NCBI GenBank assembly: GCA_025526995.1
Contig: JAHLKG010000005.1
Location: 1,426,001-1,490,000, forward strand
Length of the DNA: 64,000 bases
Source of the DNA: Powellomyces hirtus
Lineage: Eukaryota; Chytridiomycota; Chytridiomycetes; Spizellomycetales; Powellomycetaceae
Direction of reading: 5' to 3'
The position numbers were made by a program, and so were the translations under genes. Of this stretch, positions 12,668-26,441 are shown in pieces (positions within the stretch are counted from its first letter, which is position 1; every line of letters starts with the position of its first letter). The notes under the pieces are model-generated. The model was not told the DNA's origin, did not search any database, and worked only from the letters and a program-made list of their open reading frames with translations.

Positions 12668-15036
12668 ATGGACCCAACCTTCTCATATCCCGCTCGTCCA
12701 GATACATACCCAGACACCTACACAATTCTCACCGGTGGGCGACGAAGGACATCTGGCGACTCGGTCGCGAGTGAAATGACCTCCTTCACTGCCGCCGCCA
12801 GTAAAGCCAAAGGTCCTTCGGCGACAGAAATGAGACTCAATGGATGGGACAACAACAACCCAATACCCCCTGCAACACAGCCTAGCTTGGACCGCCTGAT
12901 CGTCCATACCACCCCGCGGCGGAGTTTTGTCACCGACAGCACCCCTCGTCTGGTCTATATCACTCGGTTTGGCGGAAAGACGGACTTTCATTTGGTATGT
13001 CAAAAAAGGGCACGAGAGACGATGAGGGAAGCAACAAGAGAACGCGCGCGCGAGTCATGTGTGTCTCTTCATATAAACCATCACTAATGTGCTTGGTTTG
13101 TTCTATCATTTTGTGCTGGGTGACAGGTTCGAGATGAGACGACAATTGGGAGGAAAGACGACAACAACATCGCCTTACCATGTCCTAGGATCAGCAAATA
13201 CCACGCTCTTGTGATAAGAGGCGAGCAAGGATTCTATCTGCGAGATCGGAACTCTGCCAATGGCATCAAAGTGAATGATAAACTCATAAGTCACAACTCT
13301 CCACATCTGTTACGGGAAGGAGACCGAATTGAAATCGGAACGTTTAGCTTGGATTTCCATGAAGGTGTTCCGCCCAAGAACAAGTTTTCCGTCGCAGATC
13401 AGAAAGCATCCCCGTTATCTCCAGCTTCGCCGCTGCTATCTGCTGGAACCTTGGGCCGCCGTCGTCCATCTCATACCGTCACAGAGGAAGAATACAAATA
13501 CACTAAACTGGTCACCATTCTCCCACCGGACAAAAAGTACGAGGACAGCATGATCATCCAGGAAGAAGTACATGCCCCGTCCGATCGCGCCTCGATGCAA
13601 TTCCAGAAAGGATACGACGTGACGGATATGATCACGCTGCGTGAAGATTACGAAAAACTGCGGCTGGCGTACGAACTGTCAAAGGTGTTCTCGACCAATA
13701 TCAACGAAGCGCTGTCCAAAGCGTGCGAGCTGATGTTTGAGATTCTGCCCATCGACCGCGCCGTGGTTCTTTTGCGGGATCAGGACACCAACATGTTGAT
13801 GACGCACTATGTGGAGGTCCGAGAGGGCAAGGGTTACGACAACAAGGAGATTTGTGTCTCTTCGACCATTTTGAGCAGAGTCTTTCACTCCCGAAAGAGT
13901 CTCATTATCTCAGACGCCTTTGAGGACCCGATGCTGTCCAAGACTGCCAGTATCAGAGTCGGCCAGATGCGCTCCATTTTGTGCGTCCCGCTGGTGTCTA
14001 ACAAAAAGGTGCACGGCATTCTGCATCTGGATTCCCAGGATCGCATCAACGCGTTCTCCAAAAAGGATGTTTCGCTGGTCAACACGATTGCAACGCAAAC
14101 CGCTATGGCGATTGAAAACAACTTGTTGCTGAAGGAAATCCAGAACAAAGCAAAGTTGCAAGAAAATCTGTCGCGCTTCCTTCCGCCCCATGTCGTCAGC
14201 AAAATGACGAGTGAGGGTGCTGATGGAGTTCGACAACCGGGGAGGGATGTTGTTGGTACCATCCTGTTTGCCGATATTCGAGGCTTTACCCAGCTGTCTG
14301 AAAAATCTACCCCGACCGAGGTTGTGTCCTTACTGAACGACTTTTTCGAAAGGGTAAGCGCTGTGCACTTTTTGGCCGATTTGCATAACTTGCGCGATAA
14401 TCAGAAAACTAATCAGAATGTGTCTCCTCCAGCTTGTGAATATTGTATTCAAGTACAATGGAATTGTCGACAAGTATATTGGTGATGCCCTCATGACCGC
14501 ATTCGGAACACTTGCTGACGAAGGCGAGGACCCAGAATACCGCGCAGTGTGCGCTGCTCTCGAGTTCAAAGAAGCGATATACGACATGAACGTCGAGCGC
14601 GCCAAATTCAAAAAAGAACCCATCGCGGTCGGGATTGGTCTCAACACTGGTACTTTGTTCAGACACTTTGATCATTCGGTGCATGTATCGCTCACACAAT
14701 CATCCCCCCTCTCCAGGTGAACTGCTGACCGGCTTCATCGGCTCTTCCCGCCGGCTCGAATACACCTGTATCGGCGACACCGTCAACACCTCTTCCCGCA
14801 TCTGCGCCATGGCCGAACCCAATCAGGTCCTCATATCCCAACGTACCCTGGAAGCCATCGAAGGGCGATTCGAGGTCAGGGTGGTCGGTGGGCGCATGTT
14901 CAAGGGCAAAAATAAGGAAGTCGTGGTTTGGGAGGTGTTGAAAGTCATGCCCCCAAACACCTCCAACACTTTGACCGTCTCAAATCCTTCGAACACTATA
15001 AATGCGCCGAACGCTTCGAACACATCAAACAATTGA
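12668..15036 (+). CDS. FHA-GAF-class III adenylyl cyclase
   Basis: Four exons (12668-12994, 13127-14353, 14433-14649, 14717-15036) join in frame to 696 aa. Residues ~85-200 form an FHA domain with the phosphothreonine-binding landmarks TIGR, RISKYH and NSANG. Residues ~255-440 form a GAF domain followed by a short helical linker. Residues ~470-690 form a class III nucleotidyl cyclase domain. Metal-binding Asp are D492 (FADIRGFT) and D536 (YIGD). Substrate residues are K532 (DKYIGD) and T607 (YTCIGDTVN). Transition-state residues are N614 and R618. Lys plus Thr is the adenylyl cyclase pair of subclass IIIb, the bicarbonate-responsive type, so the product should be cAMP. There is no membrane segment, so the enzyme is soluble. 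The first intron interrupts the FHA domain. The FHA domain implies recruitment by a phosphorylated partner; the GAF domain suggests allosteric control by a small ligand, unidentified here. The start is the ATG with the longest non-repetitive leader; an in-frame start further upstream is possible. Confidence 0.93.
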
Positions 15037-15371
15037 TTGGGCAGTACTAGATAGCAGGGGTTTTAGCCTTCCGTAGGTAGTTTTCGGGTCTTGTTTTTCC
15101 TTTCTCTCTCTTTTGCTTTTTTTCTTTTGTATATATTGGCTGAGGATTAATTTTGTACATATTTTACGTGTGTGTTTGTAACGGCTGTCGTGAGCAACAA
15201 AAGTCGCGTTCGTTTGGCGTTGAACCCCCTGCTGAGTTAAGCCTCCGCCACATCTAAGCCCCCTTGCCCGGAAATCTCTCCGCTCTCATTGACAGTTCTA
15301 CCGACAACGGAACAGCTAGGCTACACAACACCCTCACTCCATTTCGCCCCAGACTCTATTAACGAACCACC
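15037..15371. other. Intergenic, cyclase 3' / CFAP100 5' region
   Basis: It holds a T-rich stretch at 15085-15135 that may be the cyclase 3' end, followed by the presumed CFAP100 promoter. No gene seen. Confidence 0.5.
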
Positions 15372-18472
<3,101 letters not shown>

Positions 18473-18896
18473 TTTTGACAAAAGACCGTCACCTGATGTT
18501 GGTGTAGAAACAGTGTCACGTCGTGGGCAGCGTTCTTGACGCAAAAATAAGATGTGATGAAAGACTTTGGGAGTATTTGATTTTTGGGAGTCGTTGTTGG
18601 ATGGAGATGGAGGGGTTGCACGATGTTTGTCACTTCCATGTGGGATCGCCACGGTGATAGGATGGCCATTGACAGGAGTCGCGCCGGGGAAACATCACCT
18701 GTCAATGCAACTCTTTAACTTTTCCCCAAAAATAGCAATCAACAGTTTTGTCTATACGGTCTCTCCTTCACCCCCCCATTGCCATTCACACCCCTGCATT
18801 CTTGTTATCAACAAAACTCACATCGCAACTCTGCACTCCGCCCACAAGCACTTCCGAACCACTAATATTCACATTGGTTCTCCCACTACCTCCCCC
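18473..18896. other. Intergenic, 0.4 kb
   Basis: Upstream of the SUMO protease gene. The frame of its first exon stays open back to about 18567, but the conserved-looking basic N-terminus begins at the ATG at 18897. Nothing else seen. Confidence 0.5.
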
Positions 18897-21624
18897 ATGG
18901 TCAAACGGTCTCGACCCAATTCAGAAGACTCTGAGGCAGCATCGTCGTCGGCCGCCTTCCCGCATAAAAAGAAACAGAAAAGTACGGGCGCATGGCCCGG
19001 GTGGAGCAGAATGTTTGAATGGTTTGGGTTAAAGCGTCCCAGCACCAGCACCAGCACCAGCACCACAATGCCCGCCGCAGAGGACGACGTGGTGGTGGTG
19101 AAAGTCGTGGAACAAGTCATTATTGATGATGATGACGAGGAGGAGGAGGCGCCGATTGTGGTGGAGAGTGAAGATGACGACGAGACAGAGGTGGATGAGC
19201 CGAAACCGGGGGATGAGACCGAGCCTTTTGTGCCCGAATGCGACCATGCCACGACACCGCAATCGACGCGGGAGTTGACGCCGCCGTTGAGTCCGGAGGA
19301 TATGGCACGGTGGCAGCGTCTGAAGGAGGATTCGACTGCGTCAATTGCCGGAGCGTGCACACCGCCGTTGCTGGATGAAAACATATACCCCACAACAGGC
19401 GACGAACTTGAAATTCCCAACTCGCCAACGATGATATATCCCTCTGCAACTGATAAACTACTGGAAACACCCACCAGCGATGCGGCGTCGTCGCGGCCCC
19501 CACTGGCAGATGATGATGATGCTGTCGTTTTCTCACTCAGTACAGAATTTGAAGTGCTGGCGGCATCATCACCACCACTGGGTGCTGTGGATGTCACCAC
19601 CGAACTGCTTCCATCCCCTCAGTCTGCACCACCATCGCCGGCGCAAAATGGATCCGCTATGCCAGCTACACCGCCATCACGACCCGGTTCTCAATCATTA
19701 CAGCCCGATTCGCCACCATCACCACAGATTGCAACGCCGACATCGCCATCCGACGAGATTGTAAAGTTTAAATCCATTTACGAGCTCCATCCGTCGCTCC
19801 GCGCCCCGCCCAAAACAGCAACACTTCGACACACGTCAGTAGCACCGCGGGTCAATAAATTCCGGAAATCTATCATTCGGCCAATGGTATTGCGCATAGC
19901 TACCTAACGTATGAGATGGTTGGGAACGCCCTACTTACGCGGTGGGGTTTTTGCCTGCATAGTCGAAACAGCATGCGGAACAAAATTTTCTGAAAATGAT
20001 GCGAGATCAGATGCCGGAAACGTGGGCGGACTGCGCTAGATGTATGCACTACTGTGGGAATGCAACCCGCTTGTTCTGATGACTGCGATGACTGACCAGC
20101 ATACGATTGCAGGGCCAGCACCGAAATCAGAGTCCGCAAGAAACCCTTCCTTCATGTAAGTCAAAACCGTGAAAGGCGGCTGTCTCACGCTCGGTATTGA
20201 CACTGCTTGAGTAGTTCTGCACGGCCGGCTACAAATGGAATCAAGCGCCGAGAAGTCATGTTGCGCATTCAGGCCAATATCAAGAAAGGGAAAGAAGTCC
20301 GAGACTTTTTGAGACCCAAGATTGAAAGATATTGGCGCAGGTAATGTGTGAGAGGCGAATGACCTTCAGTGATTCAACAGAAGATAATCTTATTGACTGA
20401 TTGCATGCTAGACAAGGAAAGCAGCTGCCGCAAAAACCAGAGACTCCGTCATATGAGAAACTGTTGGCGAAGCAGCAGGAATTGGACCAGGAGGTGAGGG
20501 CAGCGACAGGGTGCGCTTGCGGTTCGGGATACCAGGGAATTGATGTTTCATATGGTGTTTCTTTTTTTTTTTGCGTTAGCTCGAGGCTCTTAAGCAGGAC
20601 ATCTGGTCAGAAGAAGAGCAAGCTGGAGAGTTCCCGGAACTGAGTGATGAGCAAGAAGACATGGTATTGTAACAACATTTGTGATGTCTTGTAATACTCA
20701 AAACTAACACGCGGTAATCTTCAAAGATTGATGATGCGCTGCATGGTCCGGGGAACCAAACTGTAGTTGAAGCGTTTAACGTGGAGATATCAAAACGAGA
20801 TCTGGCAACGTTGAGAGAGGGGAGTTGGTTGAACGACGAGGTTGGTTGGGAGAGAGCGAGTGCTGGCTTGGCTATCAGAGAGCGCAAAAATGGCTGAACA
20901 TCTGCAACCTGCAATCACTCAGGTCATCAACTTTTACGGACAACTCATAATGAAGCGTGCGAAAGAAAGCAAGGAGAATTATCCAAAAGTCCATTGTTTC
21001 AACACATTCTTCTACCCCACCTTGGGCAAAGGTTACCAGGGTGTTCGTCGTTGGACGAAAAAGGTACGCTGACCAACAGCGGCGCTCATAATGGGTAGGG
21101 GTTATCTGACGCTAATCCTTTTTGGTGCTCTTTTGGAAAGATTGATATCTTTGCGCTTGATCAAGTCATCATCCCGGTCCACTTGGGAAATCATTGGACG
21201 TGCGCCATCATTAATCTTAAGGAGAAACGGTTCGAGTACTATGACTCGCTGCACGGGAAGAACCCTACTGCTTTTAAGGTGAGCTGAACTCTTCACTTTG
21301 ATGACGCGTCCAGCCCTTCAAATAAATTGAACAAAGCTTATGCGTACCCTATTCTTCGACGTTCCTTACCAGCGGATGCGCGAGTACCTCGAAAAAGAAT
21401 CCCAAGACAAGAAGAAACAACCGATAGACCTATCGGACTGGACTGACTATGCCCCGCGCGACTGCCCTGCGCAACTCAACGGCAACGATTGCGGGGTGTT
21501 CACATGCCTATTTATGGAATACGCGTCCCGTCAGAACAGATATGATTTCCATGGCGAGGATATGCCGTACTTTCGCCGGAGGATCATATGGGAGATTATA
21601 GATCAGAAGCTGATGGCTGGGTGA
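18897..21624 (+). CDS. Ulp1/SENP-type SUMO-specific cysteine protease (C48 family)
   Basis: About nine exons encode roughly 670 aa. The first ~330 residues (18897 to ~19886) are low complexity: a basic nuclear-localisation-like start (MVKRSRP, KKKQK), long acidic runs and Ser/Pro-rich stretches. A basic helical segment follows. The C-terminal ~200 residues are the Ulp1 protease. It opens with LREGSWLNDEVINFY, the substrate-binding entry of the family. The catalytic His is in LGNHWTCAI, the Asp in YYDSLHG, the oxyanion Gln in PAQLNG and the nucleophile Cys in NDCGVF, all present and correctly ordered. The enzyme should mature SUMO and remove it from targets, in the nucleus or at the nuclear envelope. 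The last intron lies just before LMRTLFFDV. The stop is at 21624. The start ATG was chosen because it begins the basic N-terminus. Confidence 0.92.
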
Positions 21625-23468
21625 TTGGGGGACGTGGGACCAGTAAGGATTAGGAAGAGAGCGGAAAGAATGGATGATGCTAGTGTTGTTTAATACACTC
21701 GAAGAACAGTGTCATATGGAAGTTGGGCTACATACATTTTTTTTTTTTCCTTTGCTGGGGGTTTCTTGGTAGTCTCCCTTTGCTGGAGAAACAAAGTGCG
21801 AATTTGTGTAGGTGTTCTTCCGAGTCGGTGGTTCCGCCACTCCCGTCGGTTCTAGGCCACGCACGCCCGTGCCCGACGCCTCGGTAGCAAGCGAGCCCGG
21901 AGAGACAAAGGGAACTTACAAAGGGAGAAATTTTGGAGAGGATTTTTGTGTTTTTGTGCTGCGGGTGCTTTTGTATCGCCGATCGAGGGAATTTGGTATT
22001 GTTATTGTTGAAGAAACAAAGTGGTTTGTTTAGTGAATTTTGTCAACATTCGCCAGCGCAAGCAAGCAAGAAATTGGATCTGGACAATGGCAATGGTATC
22101 TCACCTCGTTGAGCGTGAACCCATATTCCTGAATGACTGCGTGTTGAGGGGAAAAGCAAAAGGGACGCGAAACCGCTCATGTTATGTGCGCTACTGTAAT
22201 GCTGTCAAGGCGAATGCGTAGTGAAGTTTTTGTTTTTCTGGTGGGGTTTCTTTTTCGTTTCTATTGTTGATTGTTTGGGTTTGTGCATTGGGGGGCTGAA
22301 GTGGGGTGGGATAAGATGGGGTGTACGTGGGGTGGTTGGAGGCAAGAAGCATAGTAACTTGTCAGCATATAATGCGTCACATTCATGGCCATCCGTCCGC
22401 ATTCAAGTCGGTCGAGTCGCGCATCAACAAAGGGCGCAAGAATTTGCAACCAAGCAGCGCGTCTATCCCTCCCCGCGGTAAGGCGAATGCGTGCCTGTTC
22501 GGATGCCTGGGAACAATGGCGTAGGTTTTCGGTACGACGCGCCAAACCGGGCGACTGGTCCCACACCAGACACTCGGTGTTATGTTGAAGACCGAACGCA
22601 TACCGCCGGGCCCCTCCCCCAACAACAACTACAGTAGAACGACACTCGGGAACTTCACACTTTCGACTGCAAAGTGAGAAAGCACACTCTTCCCGCCTGG
22701 CTGGGAAAGATAACAAAGGGTCAAGGCGAAAGCGAACCGGAACCTCTCTTCCTCCCCCCCCCCCCCCCCCTCCTCCACCCCTCACCGCTATACTCAGTAC
22801 CCCCCCCCCCCCTTCCGACAGATAGCGTCGACTGTGGAGTACAAAACGCTTTTTTACAACACCTTTTCACACCACCTGATATACGAAGGACCAACAAGCA
22901 CAACGTTCCCACCCGCCCACACTTTGTCTATCTGGAAACGCGACGCAAACCGCCTGGCTGCTTACTGCCTCATCCGACCTCAAGTCTTTGTTGGATCGCA
23001 CTGTCAACAAAAGGAAGCACACTAGGTGAGGACGCTGAACTGGGTTGTGGCTTGGAGTTGGGCTTGGCTTTTTGGAGCTGCAAGAAGCGGCGGTGTGTTT
23101 CGATCAGTGCAAGTATGATGGGGTCGATGTGGAATGAAGGTCTTGTTACCTTTCGTTGACAACGATTTGGACAAGTTGGAAGCGTTCGTGGGCCTGCAGA
23201 GGAAGTGGAAAATCACATTGTTTTTGTCTTCCATTGGTGAATTTGTGTCGGCTGGTAGATACGTTCTGCATCACAGATCAGCTTAATGTGCAAGTTTGTA
23301 ATATGAGAGTGTTTCCGTCTTGAATGTTTGAATCAGATCTAGAAAAACCTCGCTTGTACGGGGAAGGAAATTCTAACCATTGATTCACATTCTCATCGGC
23401 AGCTGCCCCCGCGCGAATTCCCATTGAGACTATCTCCGCAAATAGCAGGCACCCGCGTCTCCCCACAT
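21625..23468. other. Intergenic, 1.8 kb
   Basis: A long non-coding-looking gap between two plus-strand genes. It contains a GT-rich stretch at 22230-22340 and two pure C runs (22754-22770 and 22800-22812). Several short open frames exist, but none shows domain-like composition or splice continuity. An upstream exon of the next gene could lie near 23160-23450. Confidence 0.5.
22754..22812. repeat. Two homopolymer C runs (C17 and C13)
   Basis: C17 at 22754-22770 and C13 at 22800-22812, separated by about 30 bp, in the intergenic region upstream of the Pro/Gln-rich gene. Confidence 0.95.
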
Positions 23469-25874
23469 ATGCCCACAATGGACGGATACGCGCAACGGTG
23501 GCATCCTCCGAACTCTGCACCCCGTAACGGGCCCTATCTACAGTACCCTCCTCCTCCACCTCCTCCTTACCACGGCTACCTATACTCCCCCTACGCTTCG
23601 TACTATCCACACTACAAACATCCCGCTGAACCTGGTCCACATCAACCCCCGCTACCACCCCCGACTCAGCAACACTACCCGCTAATGGCGTCTCCGCACT
23701 ATCATCCGCCCCCGCCGCGCGCGTACCAACCGTATCAGATGCCACCGCCCTCGGCTCAGCAACATCAACAGCAGCCGTATTGGAATGGCTGTGAGCGGTA
23801 TGGGCCGCCAGATCGATGGGCGGCGGAGTCTTGGTATAGATCAACTGCACCACCACCACCCCCATTACCACCGCAACAACAACCGCCAATCCAACCACCC
23901 CCCGCGCCGTACGCCCACCGCGCTGGAGACCTCCCTCCTCCTTTGCACATATCGGGAGCTGGATCAACAGGATATTTTGCCCAAAGCGAGGCATCCTGGT
24001 CTACTCCACCCGAAATCCCCAAAGACACAGGCACATCCGCCAAAGCCTCCTGCGGCAGCTCCTCCCACTCGGCATCACTAAGTGAGCGGCCGCCAGCGCC
24101 CGCGCCAGAGCCCTCCGGCCGCCCAACACTCGAAACTCTCGCTGCCGTCGCGACGTCTTTACTGCAAATCTCGTCCAACTCAAACAAACATACTGATGCG
24201 AGCCATCATGATCTCCATGCACTGTGTCCGGACCCGGATCCCCCGCAGCGCCGCAACTCGGATTCGTATTTCGCAAGCGATGCCGCACAAGGGGGACAAG
24301 TGCAACGCCAGAATGGATTTGTCGCGGTGAATGGCGATAGGAATTCACATCCGGTCGCCGCGAATACGAGTAGCAGTAACAGTAATGCCTATGACAGCAA
24401 ATGGCGAGCGCAGCAACCTTCCGGTGCTGCGGTACCTGACTCGAGCGCTCACAGGGTTTTGGTGACAGCAGGCCCGGCAAAAGCGGCCGAGACAATGGCG
24501 GAGACAGCAACATCGTCGGCAATTAGCTCACGTCGTCAAAGCGTAAGTATTACGATCTGGATTTCAAATGTATGACCGCACTCTCTGACCCGAAAATCTC
24601 ACTATTTCTGTAGCTCGACAGCCGCACAAGCCCCCACAGCCACGTGCATCCCAAACAACTCCGCCCACACCCTCTCCACATTGCCTTACCCGTTCGTTTA
24701 CCCGAACGCATCTACCCGCCGCTCCTCAAGCCCGTCCCGACCTACCCGTCCGACCACCCGCGTGTCCACGAGGTCATTGTCAGCGACATTAAACACCCGC
24801 CTGCACCACCGCGCAATGCGATCCCGTCGTCGCTGGTGGGACGTGCACGATCGGGCCAGTTTGCGTTTGCGAGACCGAATAGGAGTGAGCCGAAGAGGAC
24901 CGTGAGTTGGGTCGTGGAAACATTGTAATCTGAGAAATTTGTTAATTGTGAATAGTTTGGGACTTATATATCTTTGTCTTTGATGATACGCAGGCCTCTA
25001 AACGCCATGGTCCAGAAACCATCGACCTTACTGGAGACGCCCCGCCTGCCAAACGACGCCTCTCGGAAACCAGTGCGGGCCTCATTCCGCGGAAACCGGG
25101 GCTAAAATATAAGGTACGTGAAAACAGAAAGCTGTTAGCATCGCCATAGAAGATCACATCATGATCGTGTTGCTCAACCAAGATTTTGCTTTCTGTTTTT
25201 TGCTATGCATTTTTTTTTCTCTTTTATAGTCGACCGGCGTCAGTTATGGTGGAAACATGAGCGCCGAATTGGCTGCTCGTCTCTCCTTCTTTGATTCCCA
25301 GCGGTTGCGGTACGAGACCATGTATAGGGACGTGGTGAGTAAACAACCCACTGCAACGCGCCCACGTCCCACCGTACCCATCCCATTATAACCTCCTCCC
25401 TTTTTGCAGAAAACAGACAAAAGCCTCTACGCCCAAGCCCGCAACCTGCTCATCGGCTACCTAATCTGCGAACGCTCCGCGCAAAACACCCAAACCAGCC
25501 CAGCACCACCCCCATCCGAACCCCACCCGCAACAACAACCACCCCAACCCTATCCACCCATTTACACCCCCCATTTCCATTCGCACTCGACATCCCACCA
25601 AACACCCCCACAACGACCCTACTACCGCCCGACCCAATCATATTATGATCATACCCCGCCGCACCACCATTGGGCGCAGCCATATCGCCACCATCAGCAT
25701 CATCTACCACAAAATCAGCACCCGCAGCAGCAGCAGGGGTATGCGCATCGTCCCCCGCACGCGCAACATCAACAGCAACAACAGTACAGTTATCATCCGT
25801 ATATGCAGCAGCAGCAGCAGCAGCAGCCGTCGTATTACCCACCGGCCCCGCCGCCGGTGCTGCATCATAGATAG
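23469..25874 (+). CDS. Pro/Gln/His-rich nuclear-type protein with SUMO-interaction-like motif
   Basis: About five exons (23469 to ~24542, ~24615-24900, ~24993-25113, ~25230-25334, ~25410-25874) give about 680 aa. The N-terminal third is dominated by Pro, Tyr, Gln and His, and the C-terminal 120 residues by Gln, His, Pro and Tyr. The middle is less biased and probably folded. It has VRLPERIYPPLLKP, then TIDLTGD, which fits the hydrophobic-acidic pattern of a SUMO-interacting motif and is followed by PPAKRRL, a nuclear-localisation-like patch. Next comes a helical segment, MSAELAARLSFFDSQRLRYETMY, split here for description into MSAELAARLSFF and DSQRLRYETMY. I do not recognise the family; composition suits a transcriptional or RNA-related regulator, but that is inference. 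The start is uncertain: 23469 is the first in-frame ATG, 23478 is another, and an upstream exon may exist. Confidence 0.6.
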
Positions 25875-26441
25875 CGAAATGTTGGTGTGGGTTTTATGGT
25901 TTTGGTTCTATACAAATTTTGTATGTCCTGTTTGAAGACGTGTGTGATGAATGTAGCACATTGGATCACATGTGCATCTCCTCTTGTTCTTTTTCAGCCT
26001 GCTCCTGGAAGGTTTGCACATTGAGCTCTTGTCATGTTCTGACATATGGCTTCTCTGCGGGGACCGGGCGGATAACATAAGAGAGATTGACGGCATTTTG
26101 GACACTTATGCTATGCGCAAAGCTACTGCGTTTTGCAATTTTAAGCACTCTTGTGGGGAGCCCACTTGTATGGTTTCTTCTGGGGAGGGTGTTCATCGCA
26201 ACCCTCCGAATTTTGAATTGGTTCATTCTGAAAAAGCAAAAATGGTAGGCATCTGCTATTCATGTCTACTAAGGCAAGGTGTTATCTGATACCCATGATG
26301 ACGAGGTTGGACTGTACTTTTACAGTCAACTTGCAACACATAGCGCTACTCGACATCTCTCAACATCAACATCATTTCATCACACCCCATAATTTATCTA
26401 ACAGCGTGATATCCCACCCCCCTCCCCCCCTTCACAACCGT
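25875..26441. other. Intergenic between convergent genes
   Basis: The 3' regions of the Pro/Gln-rich gene (+) and the axonemal repeat gene (-). No gene or RNA recognised. Confidence 0.5.

Noticed and set aside
23424..24575. A longer first exon for the Pro/Gln-rich gene starting at 23424.
   Set aside because: That position is not an ATG; the first in-frame ATG is 23469.
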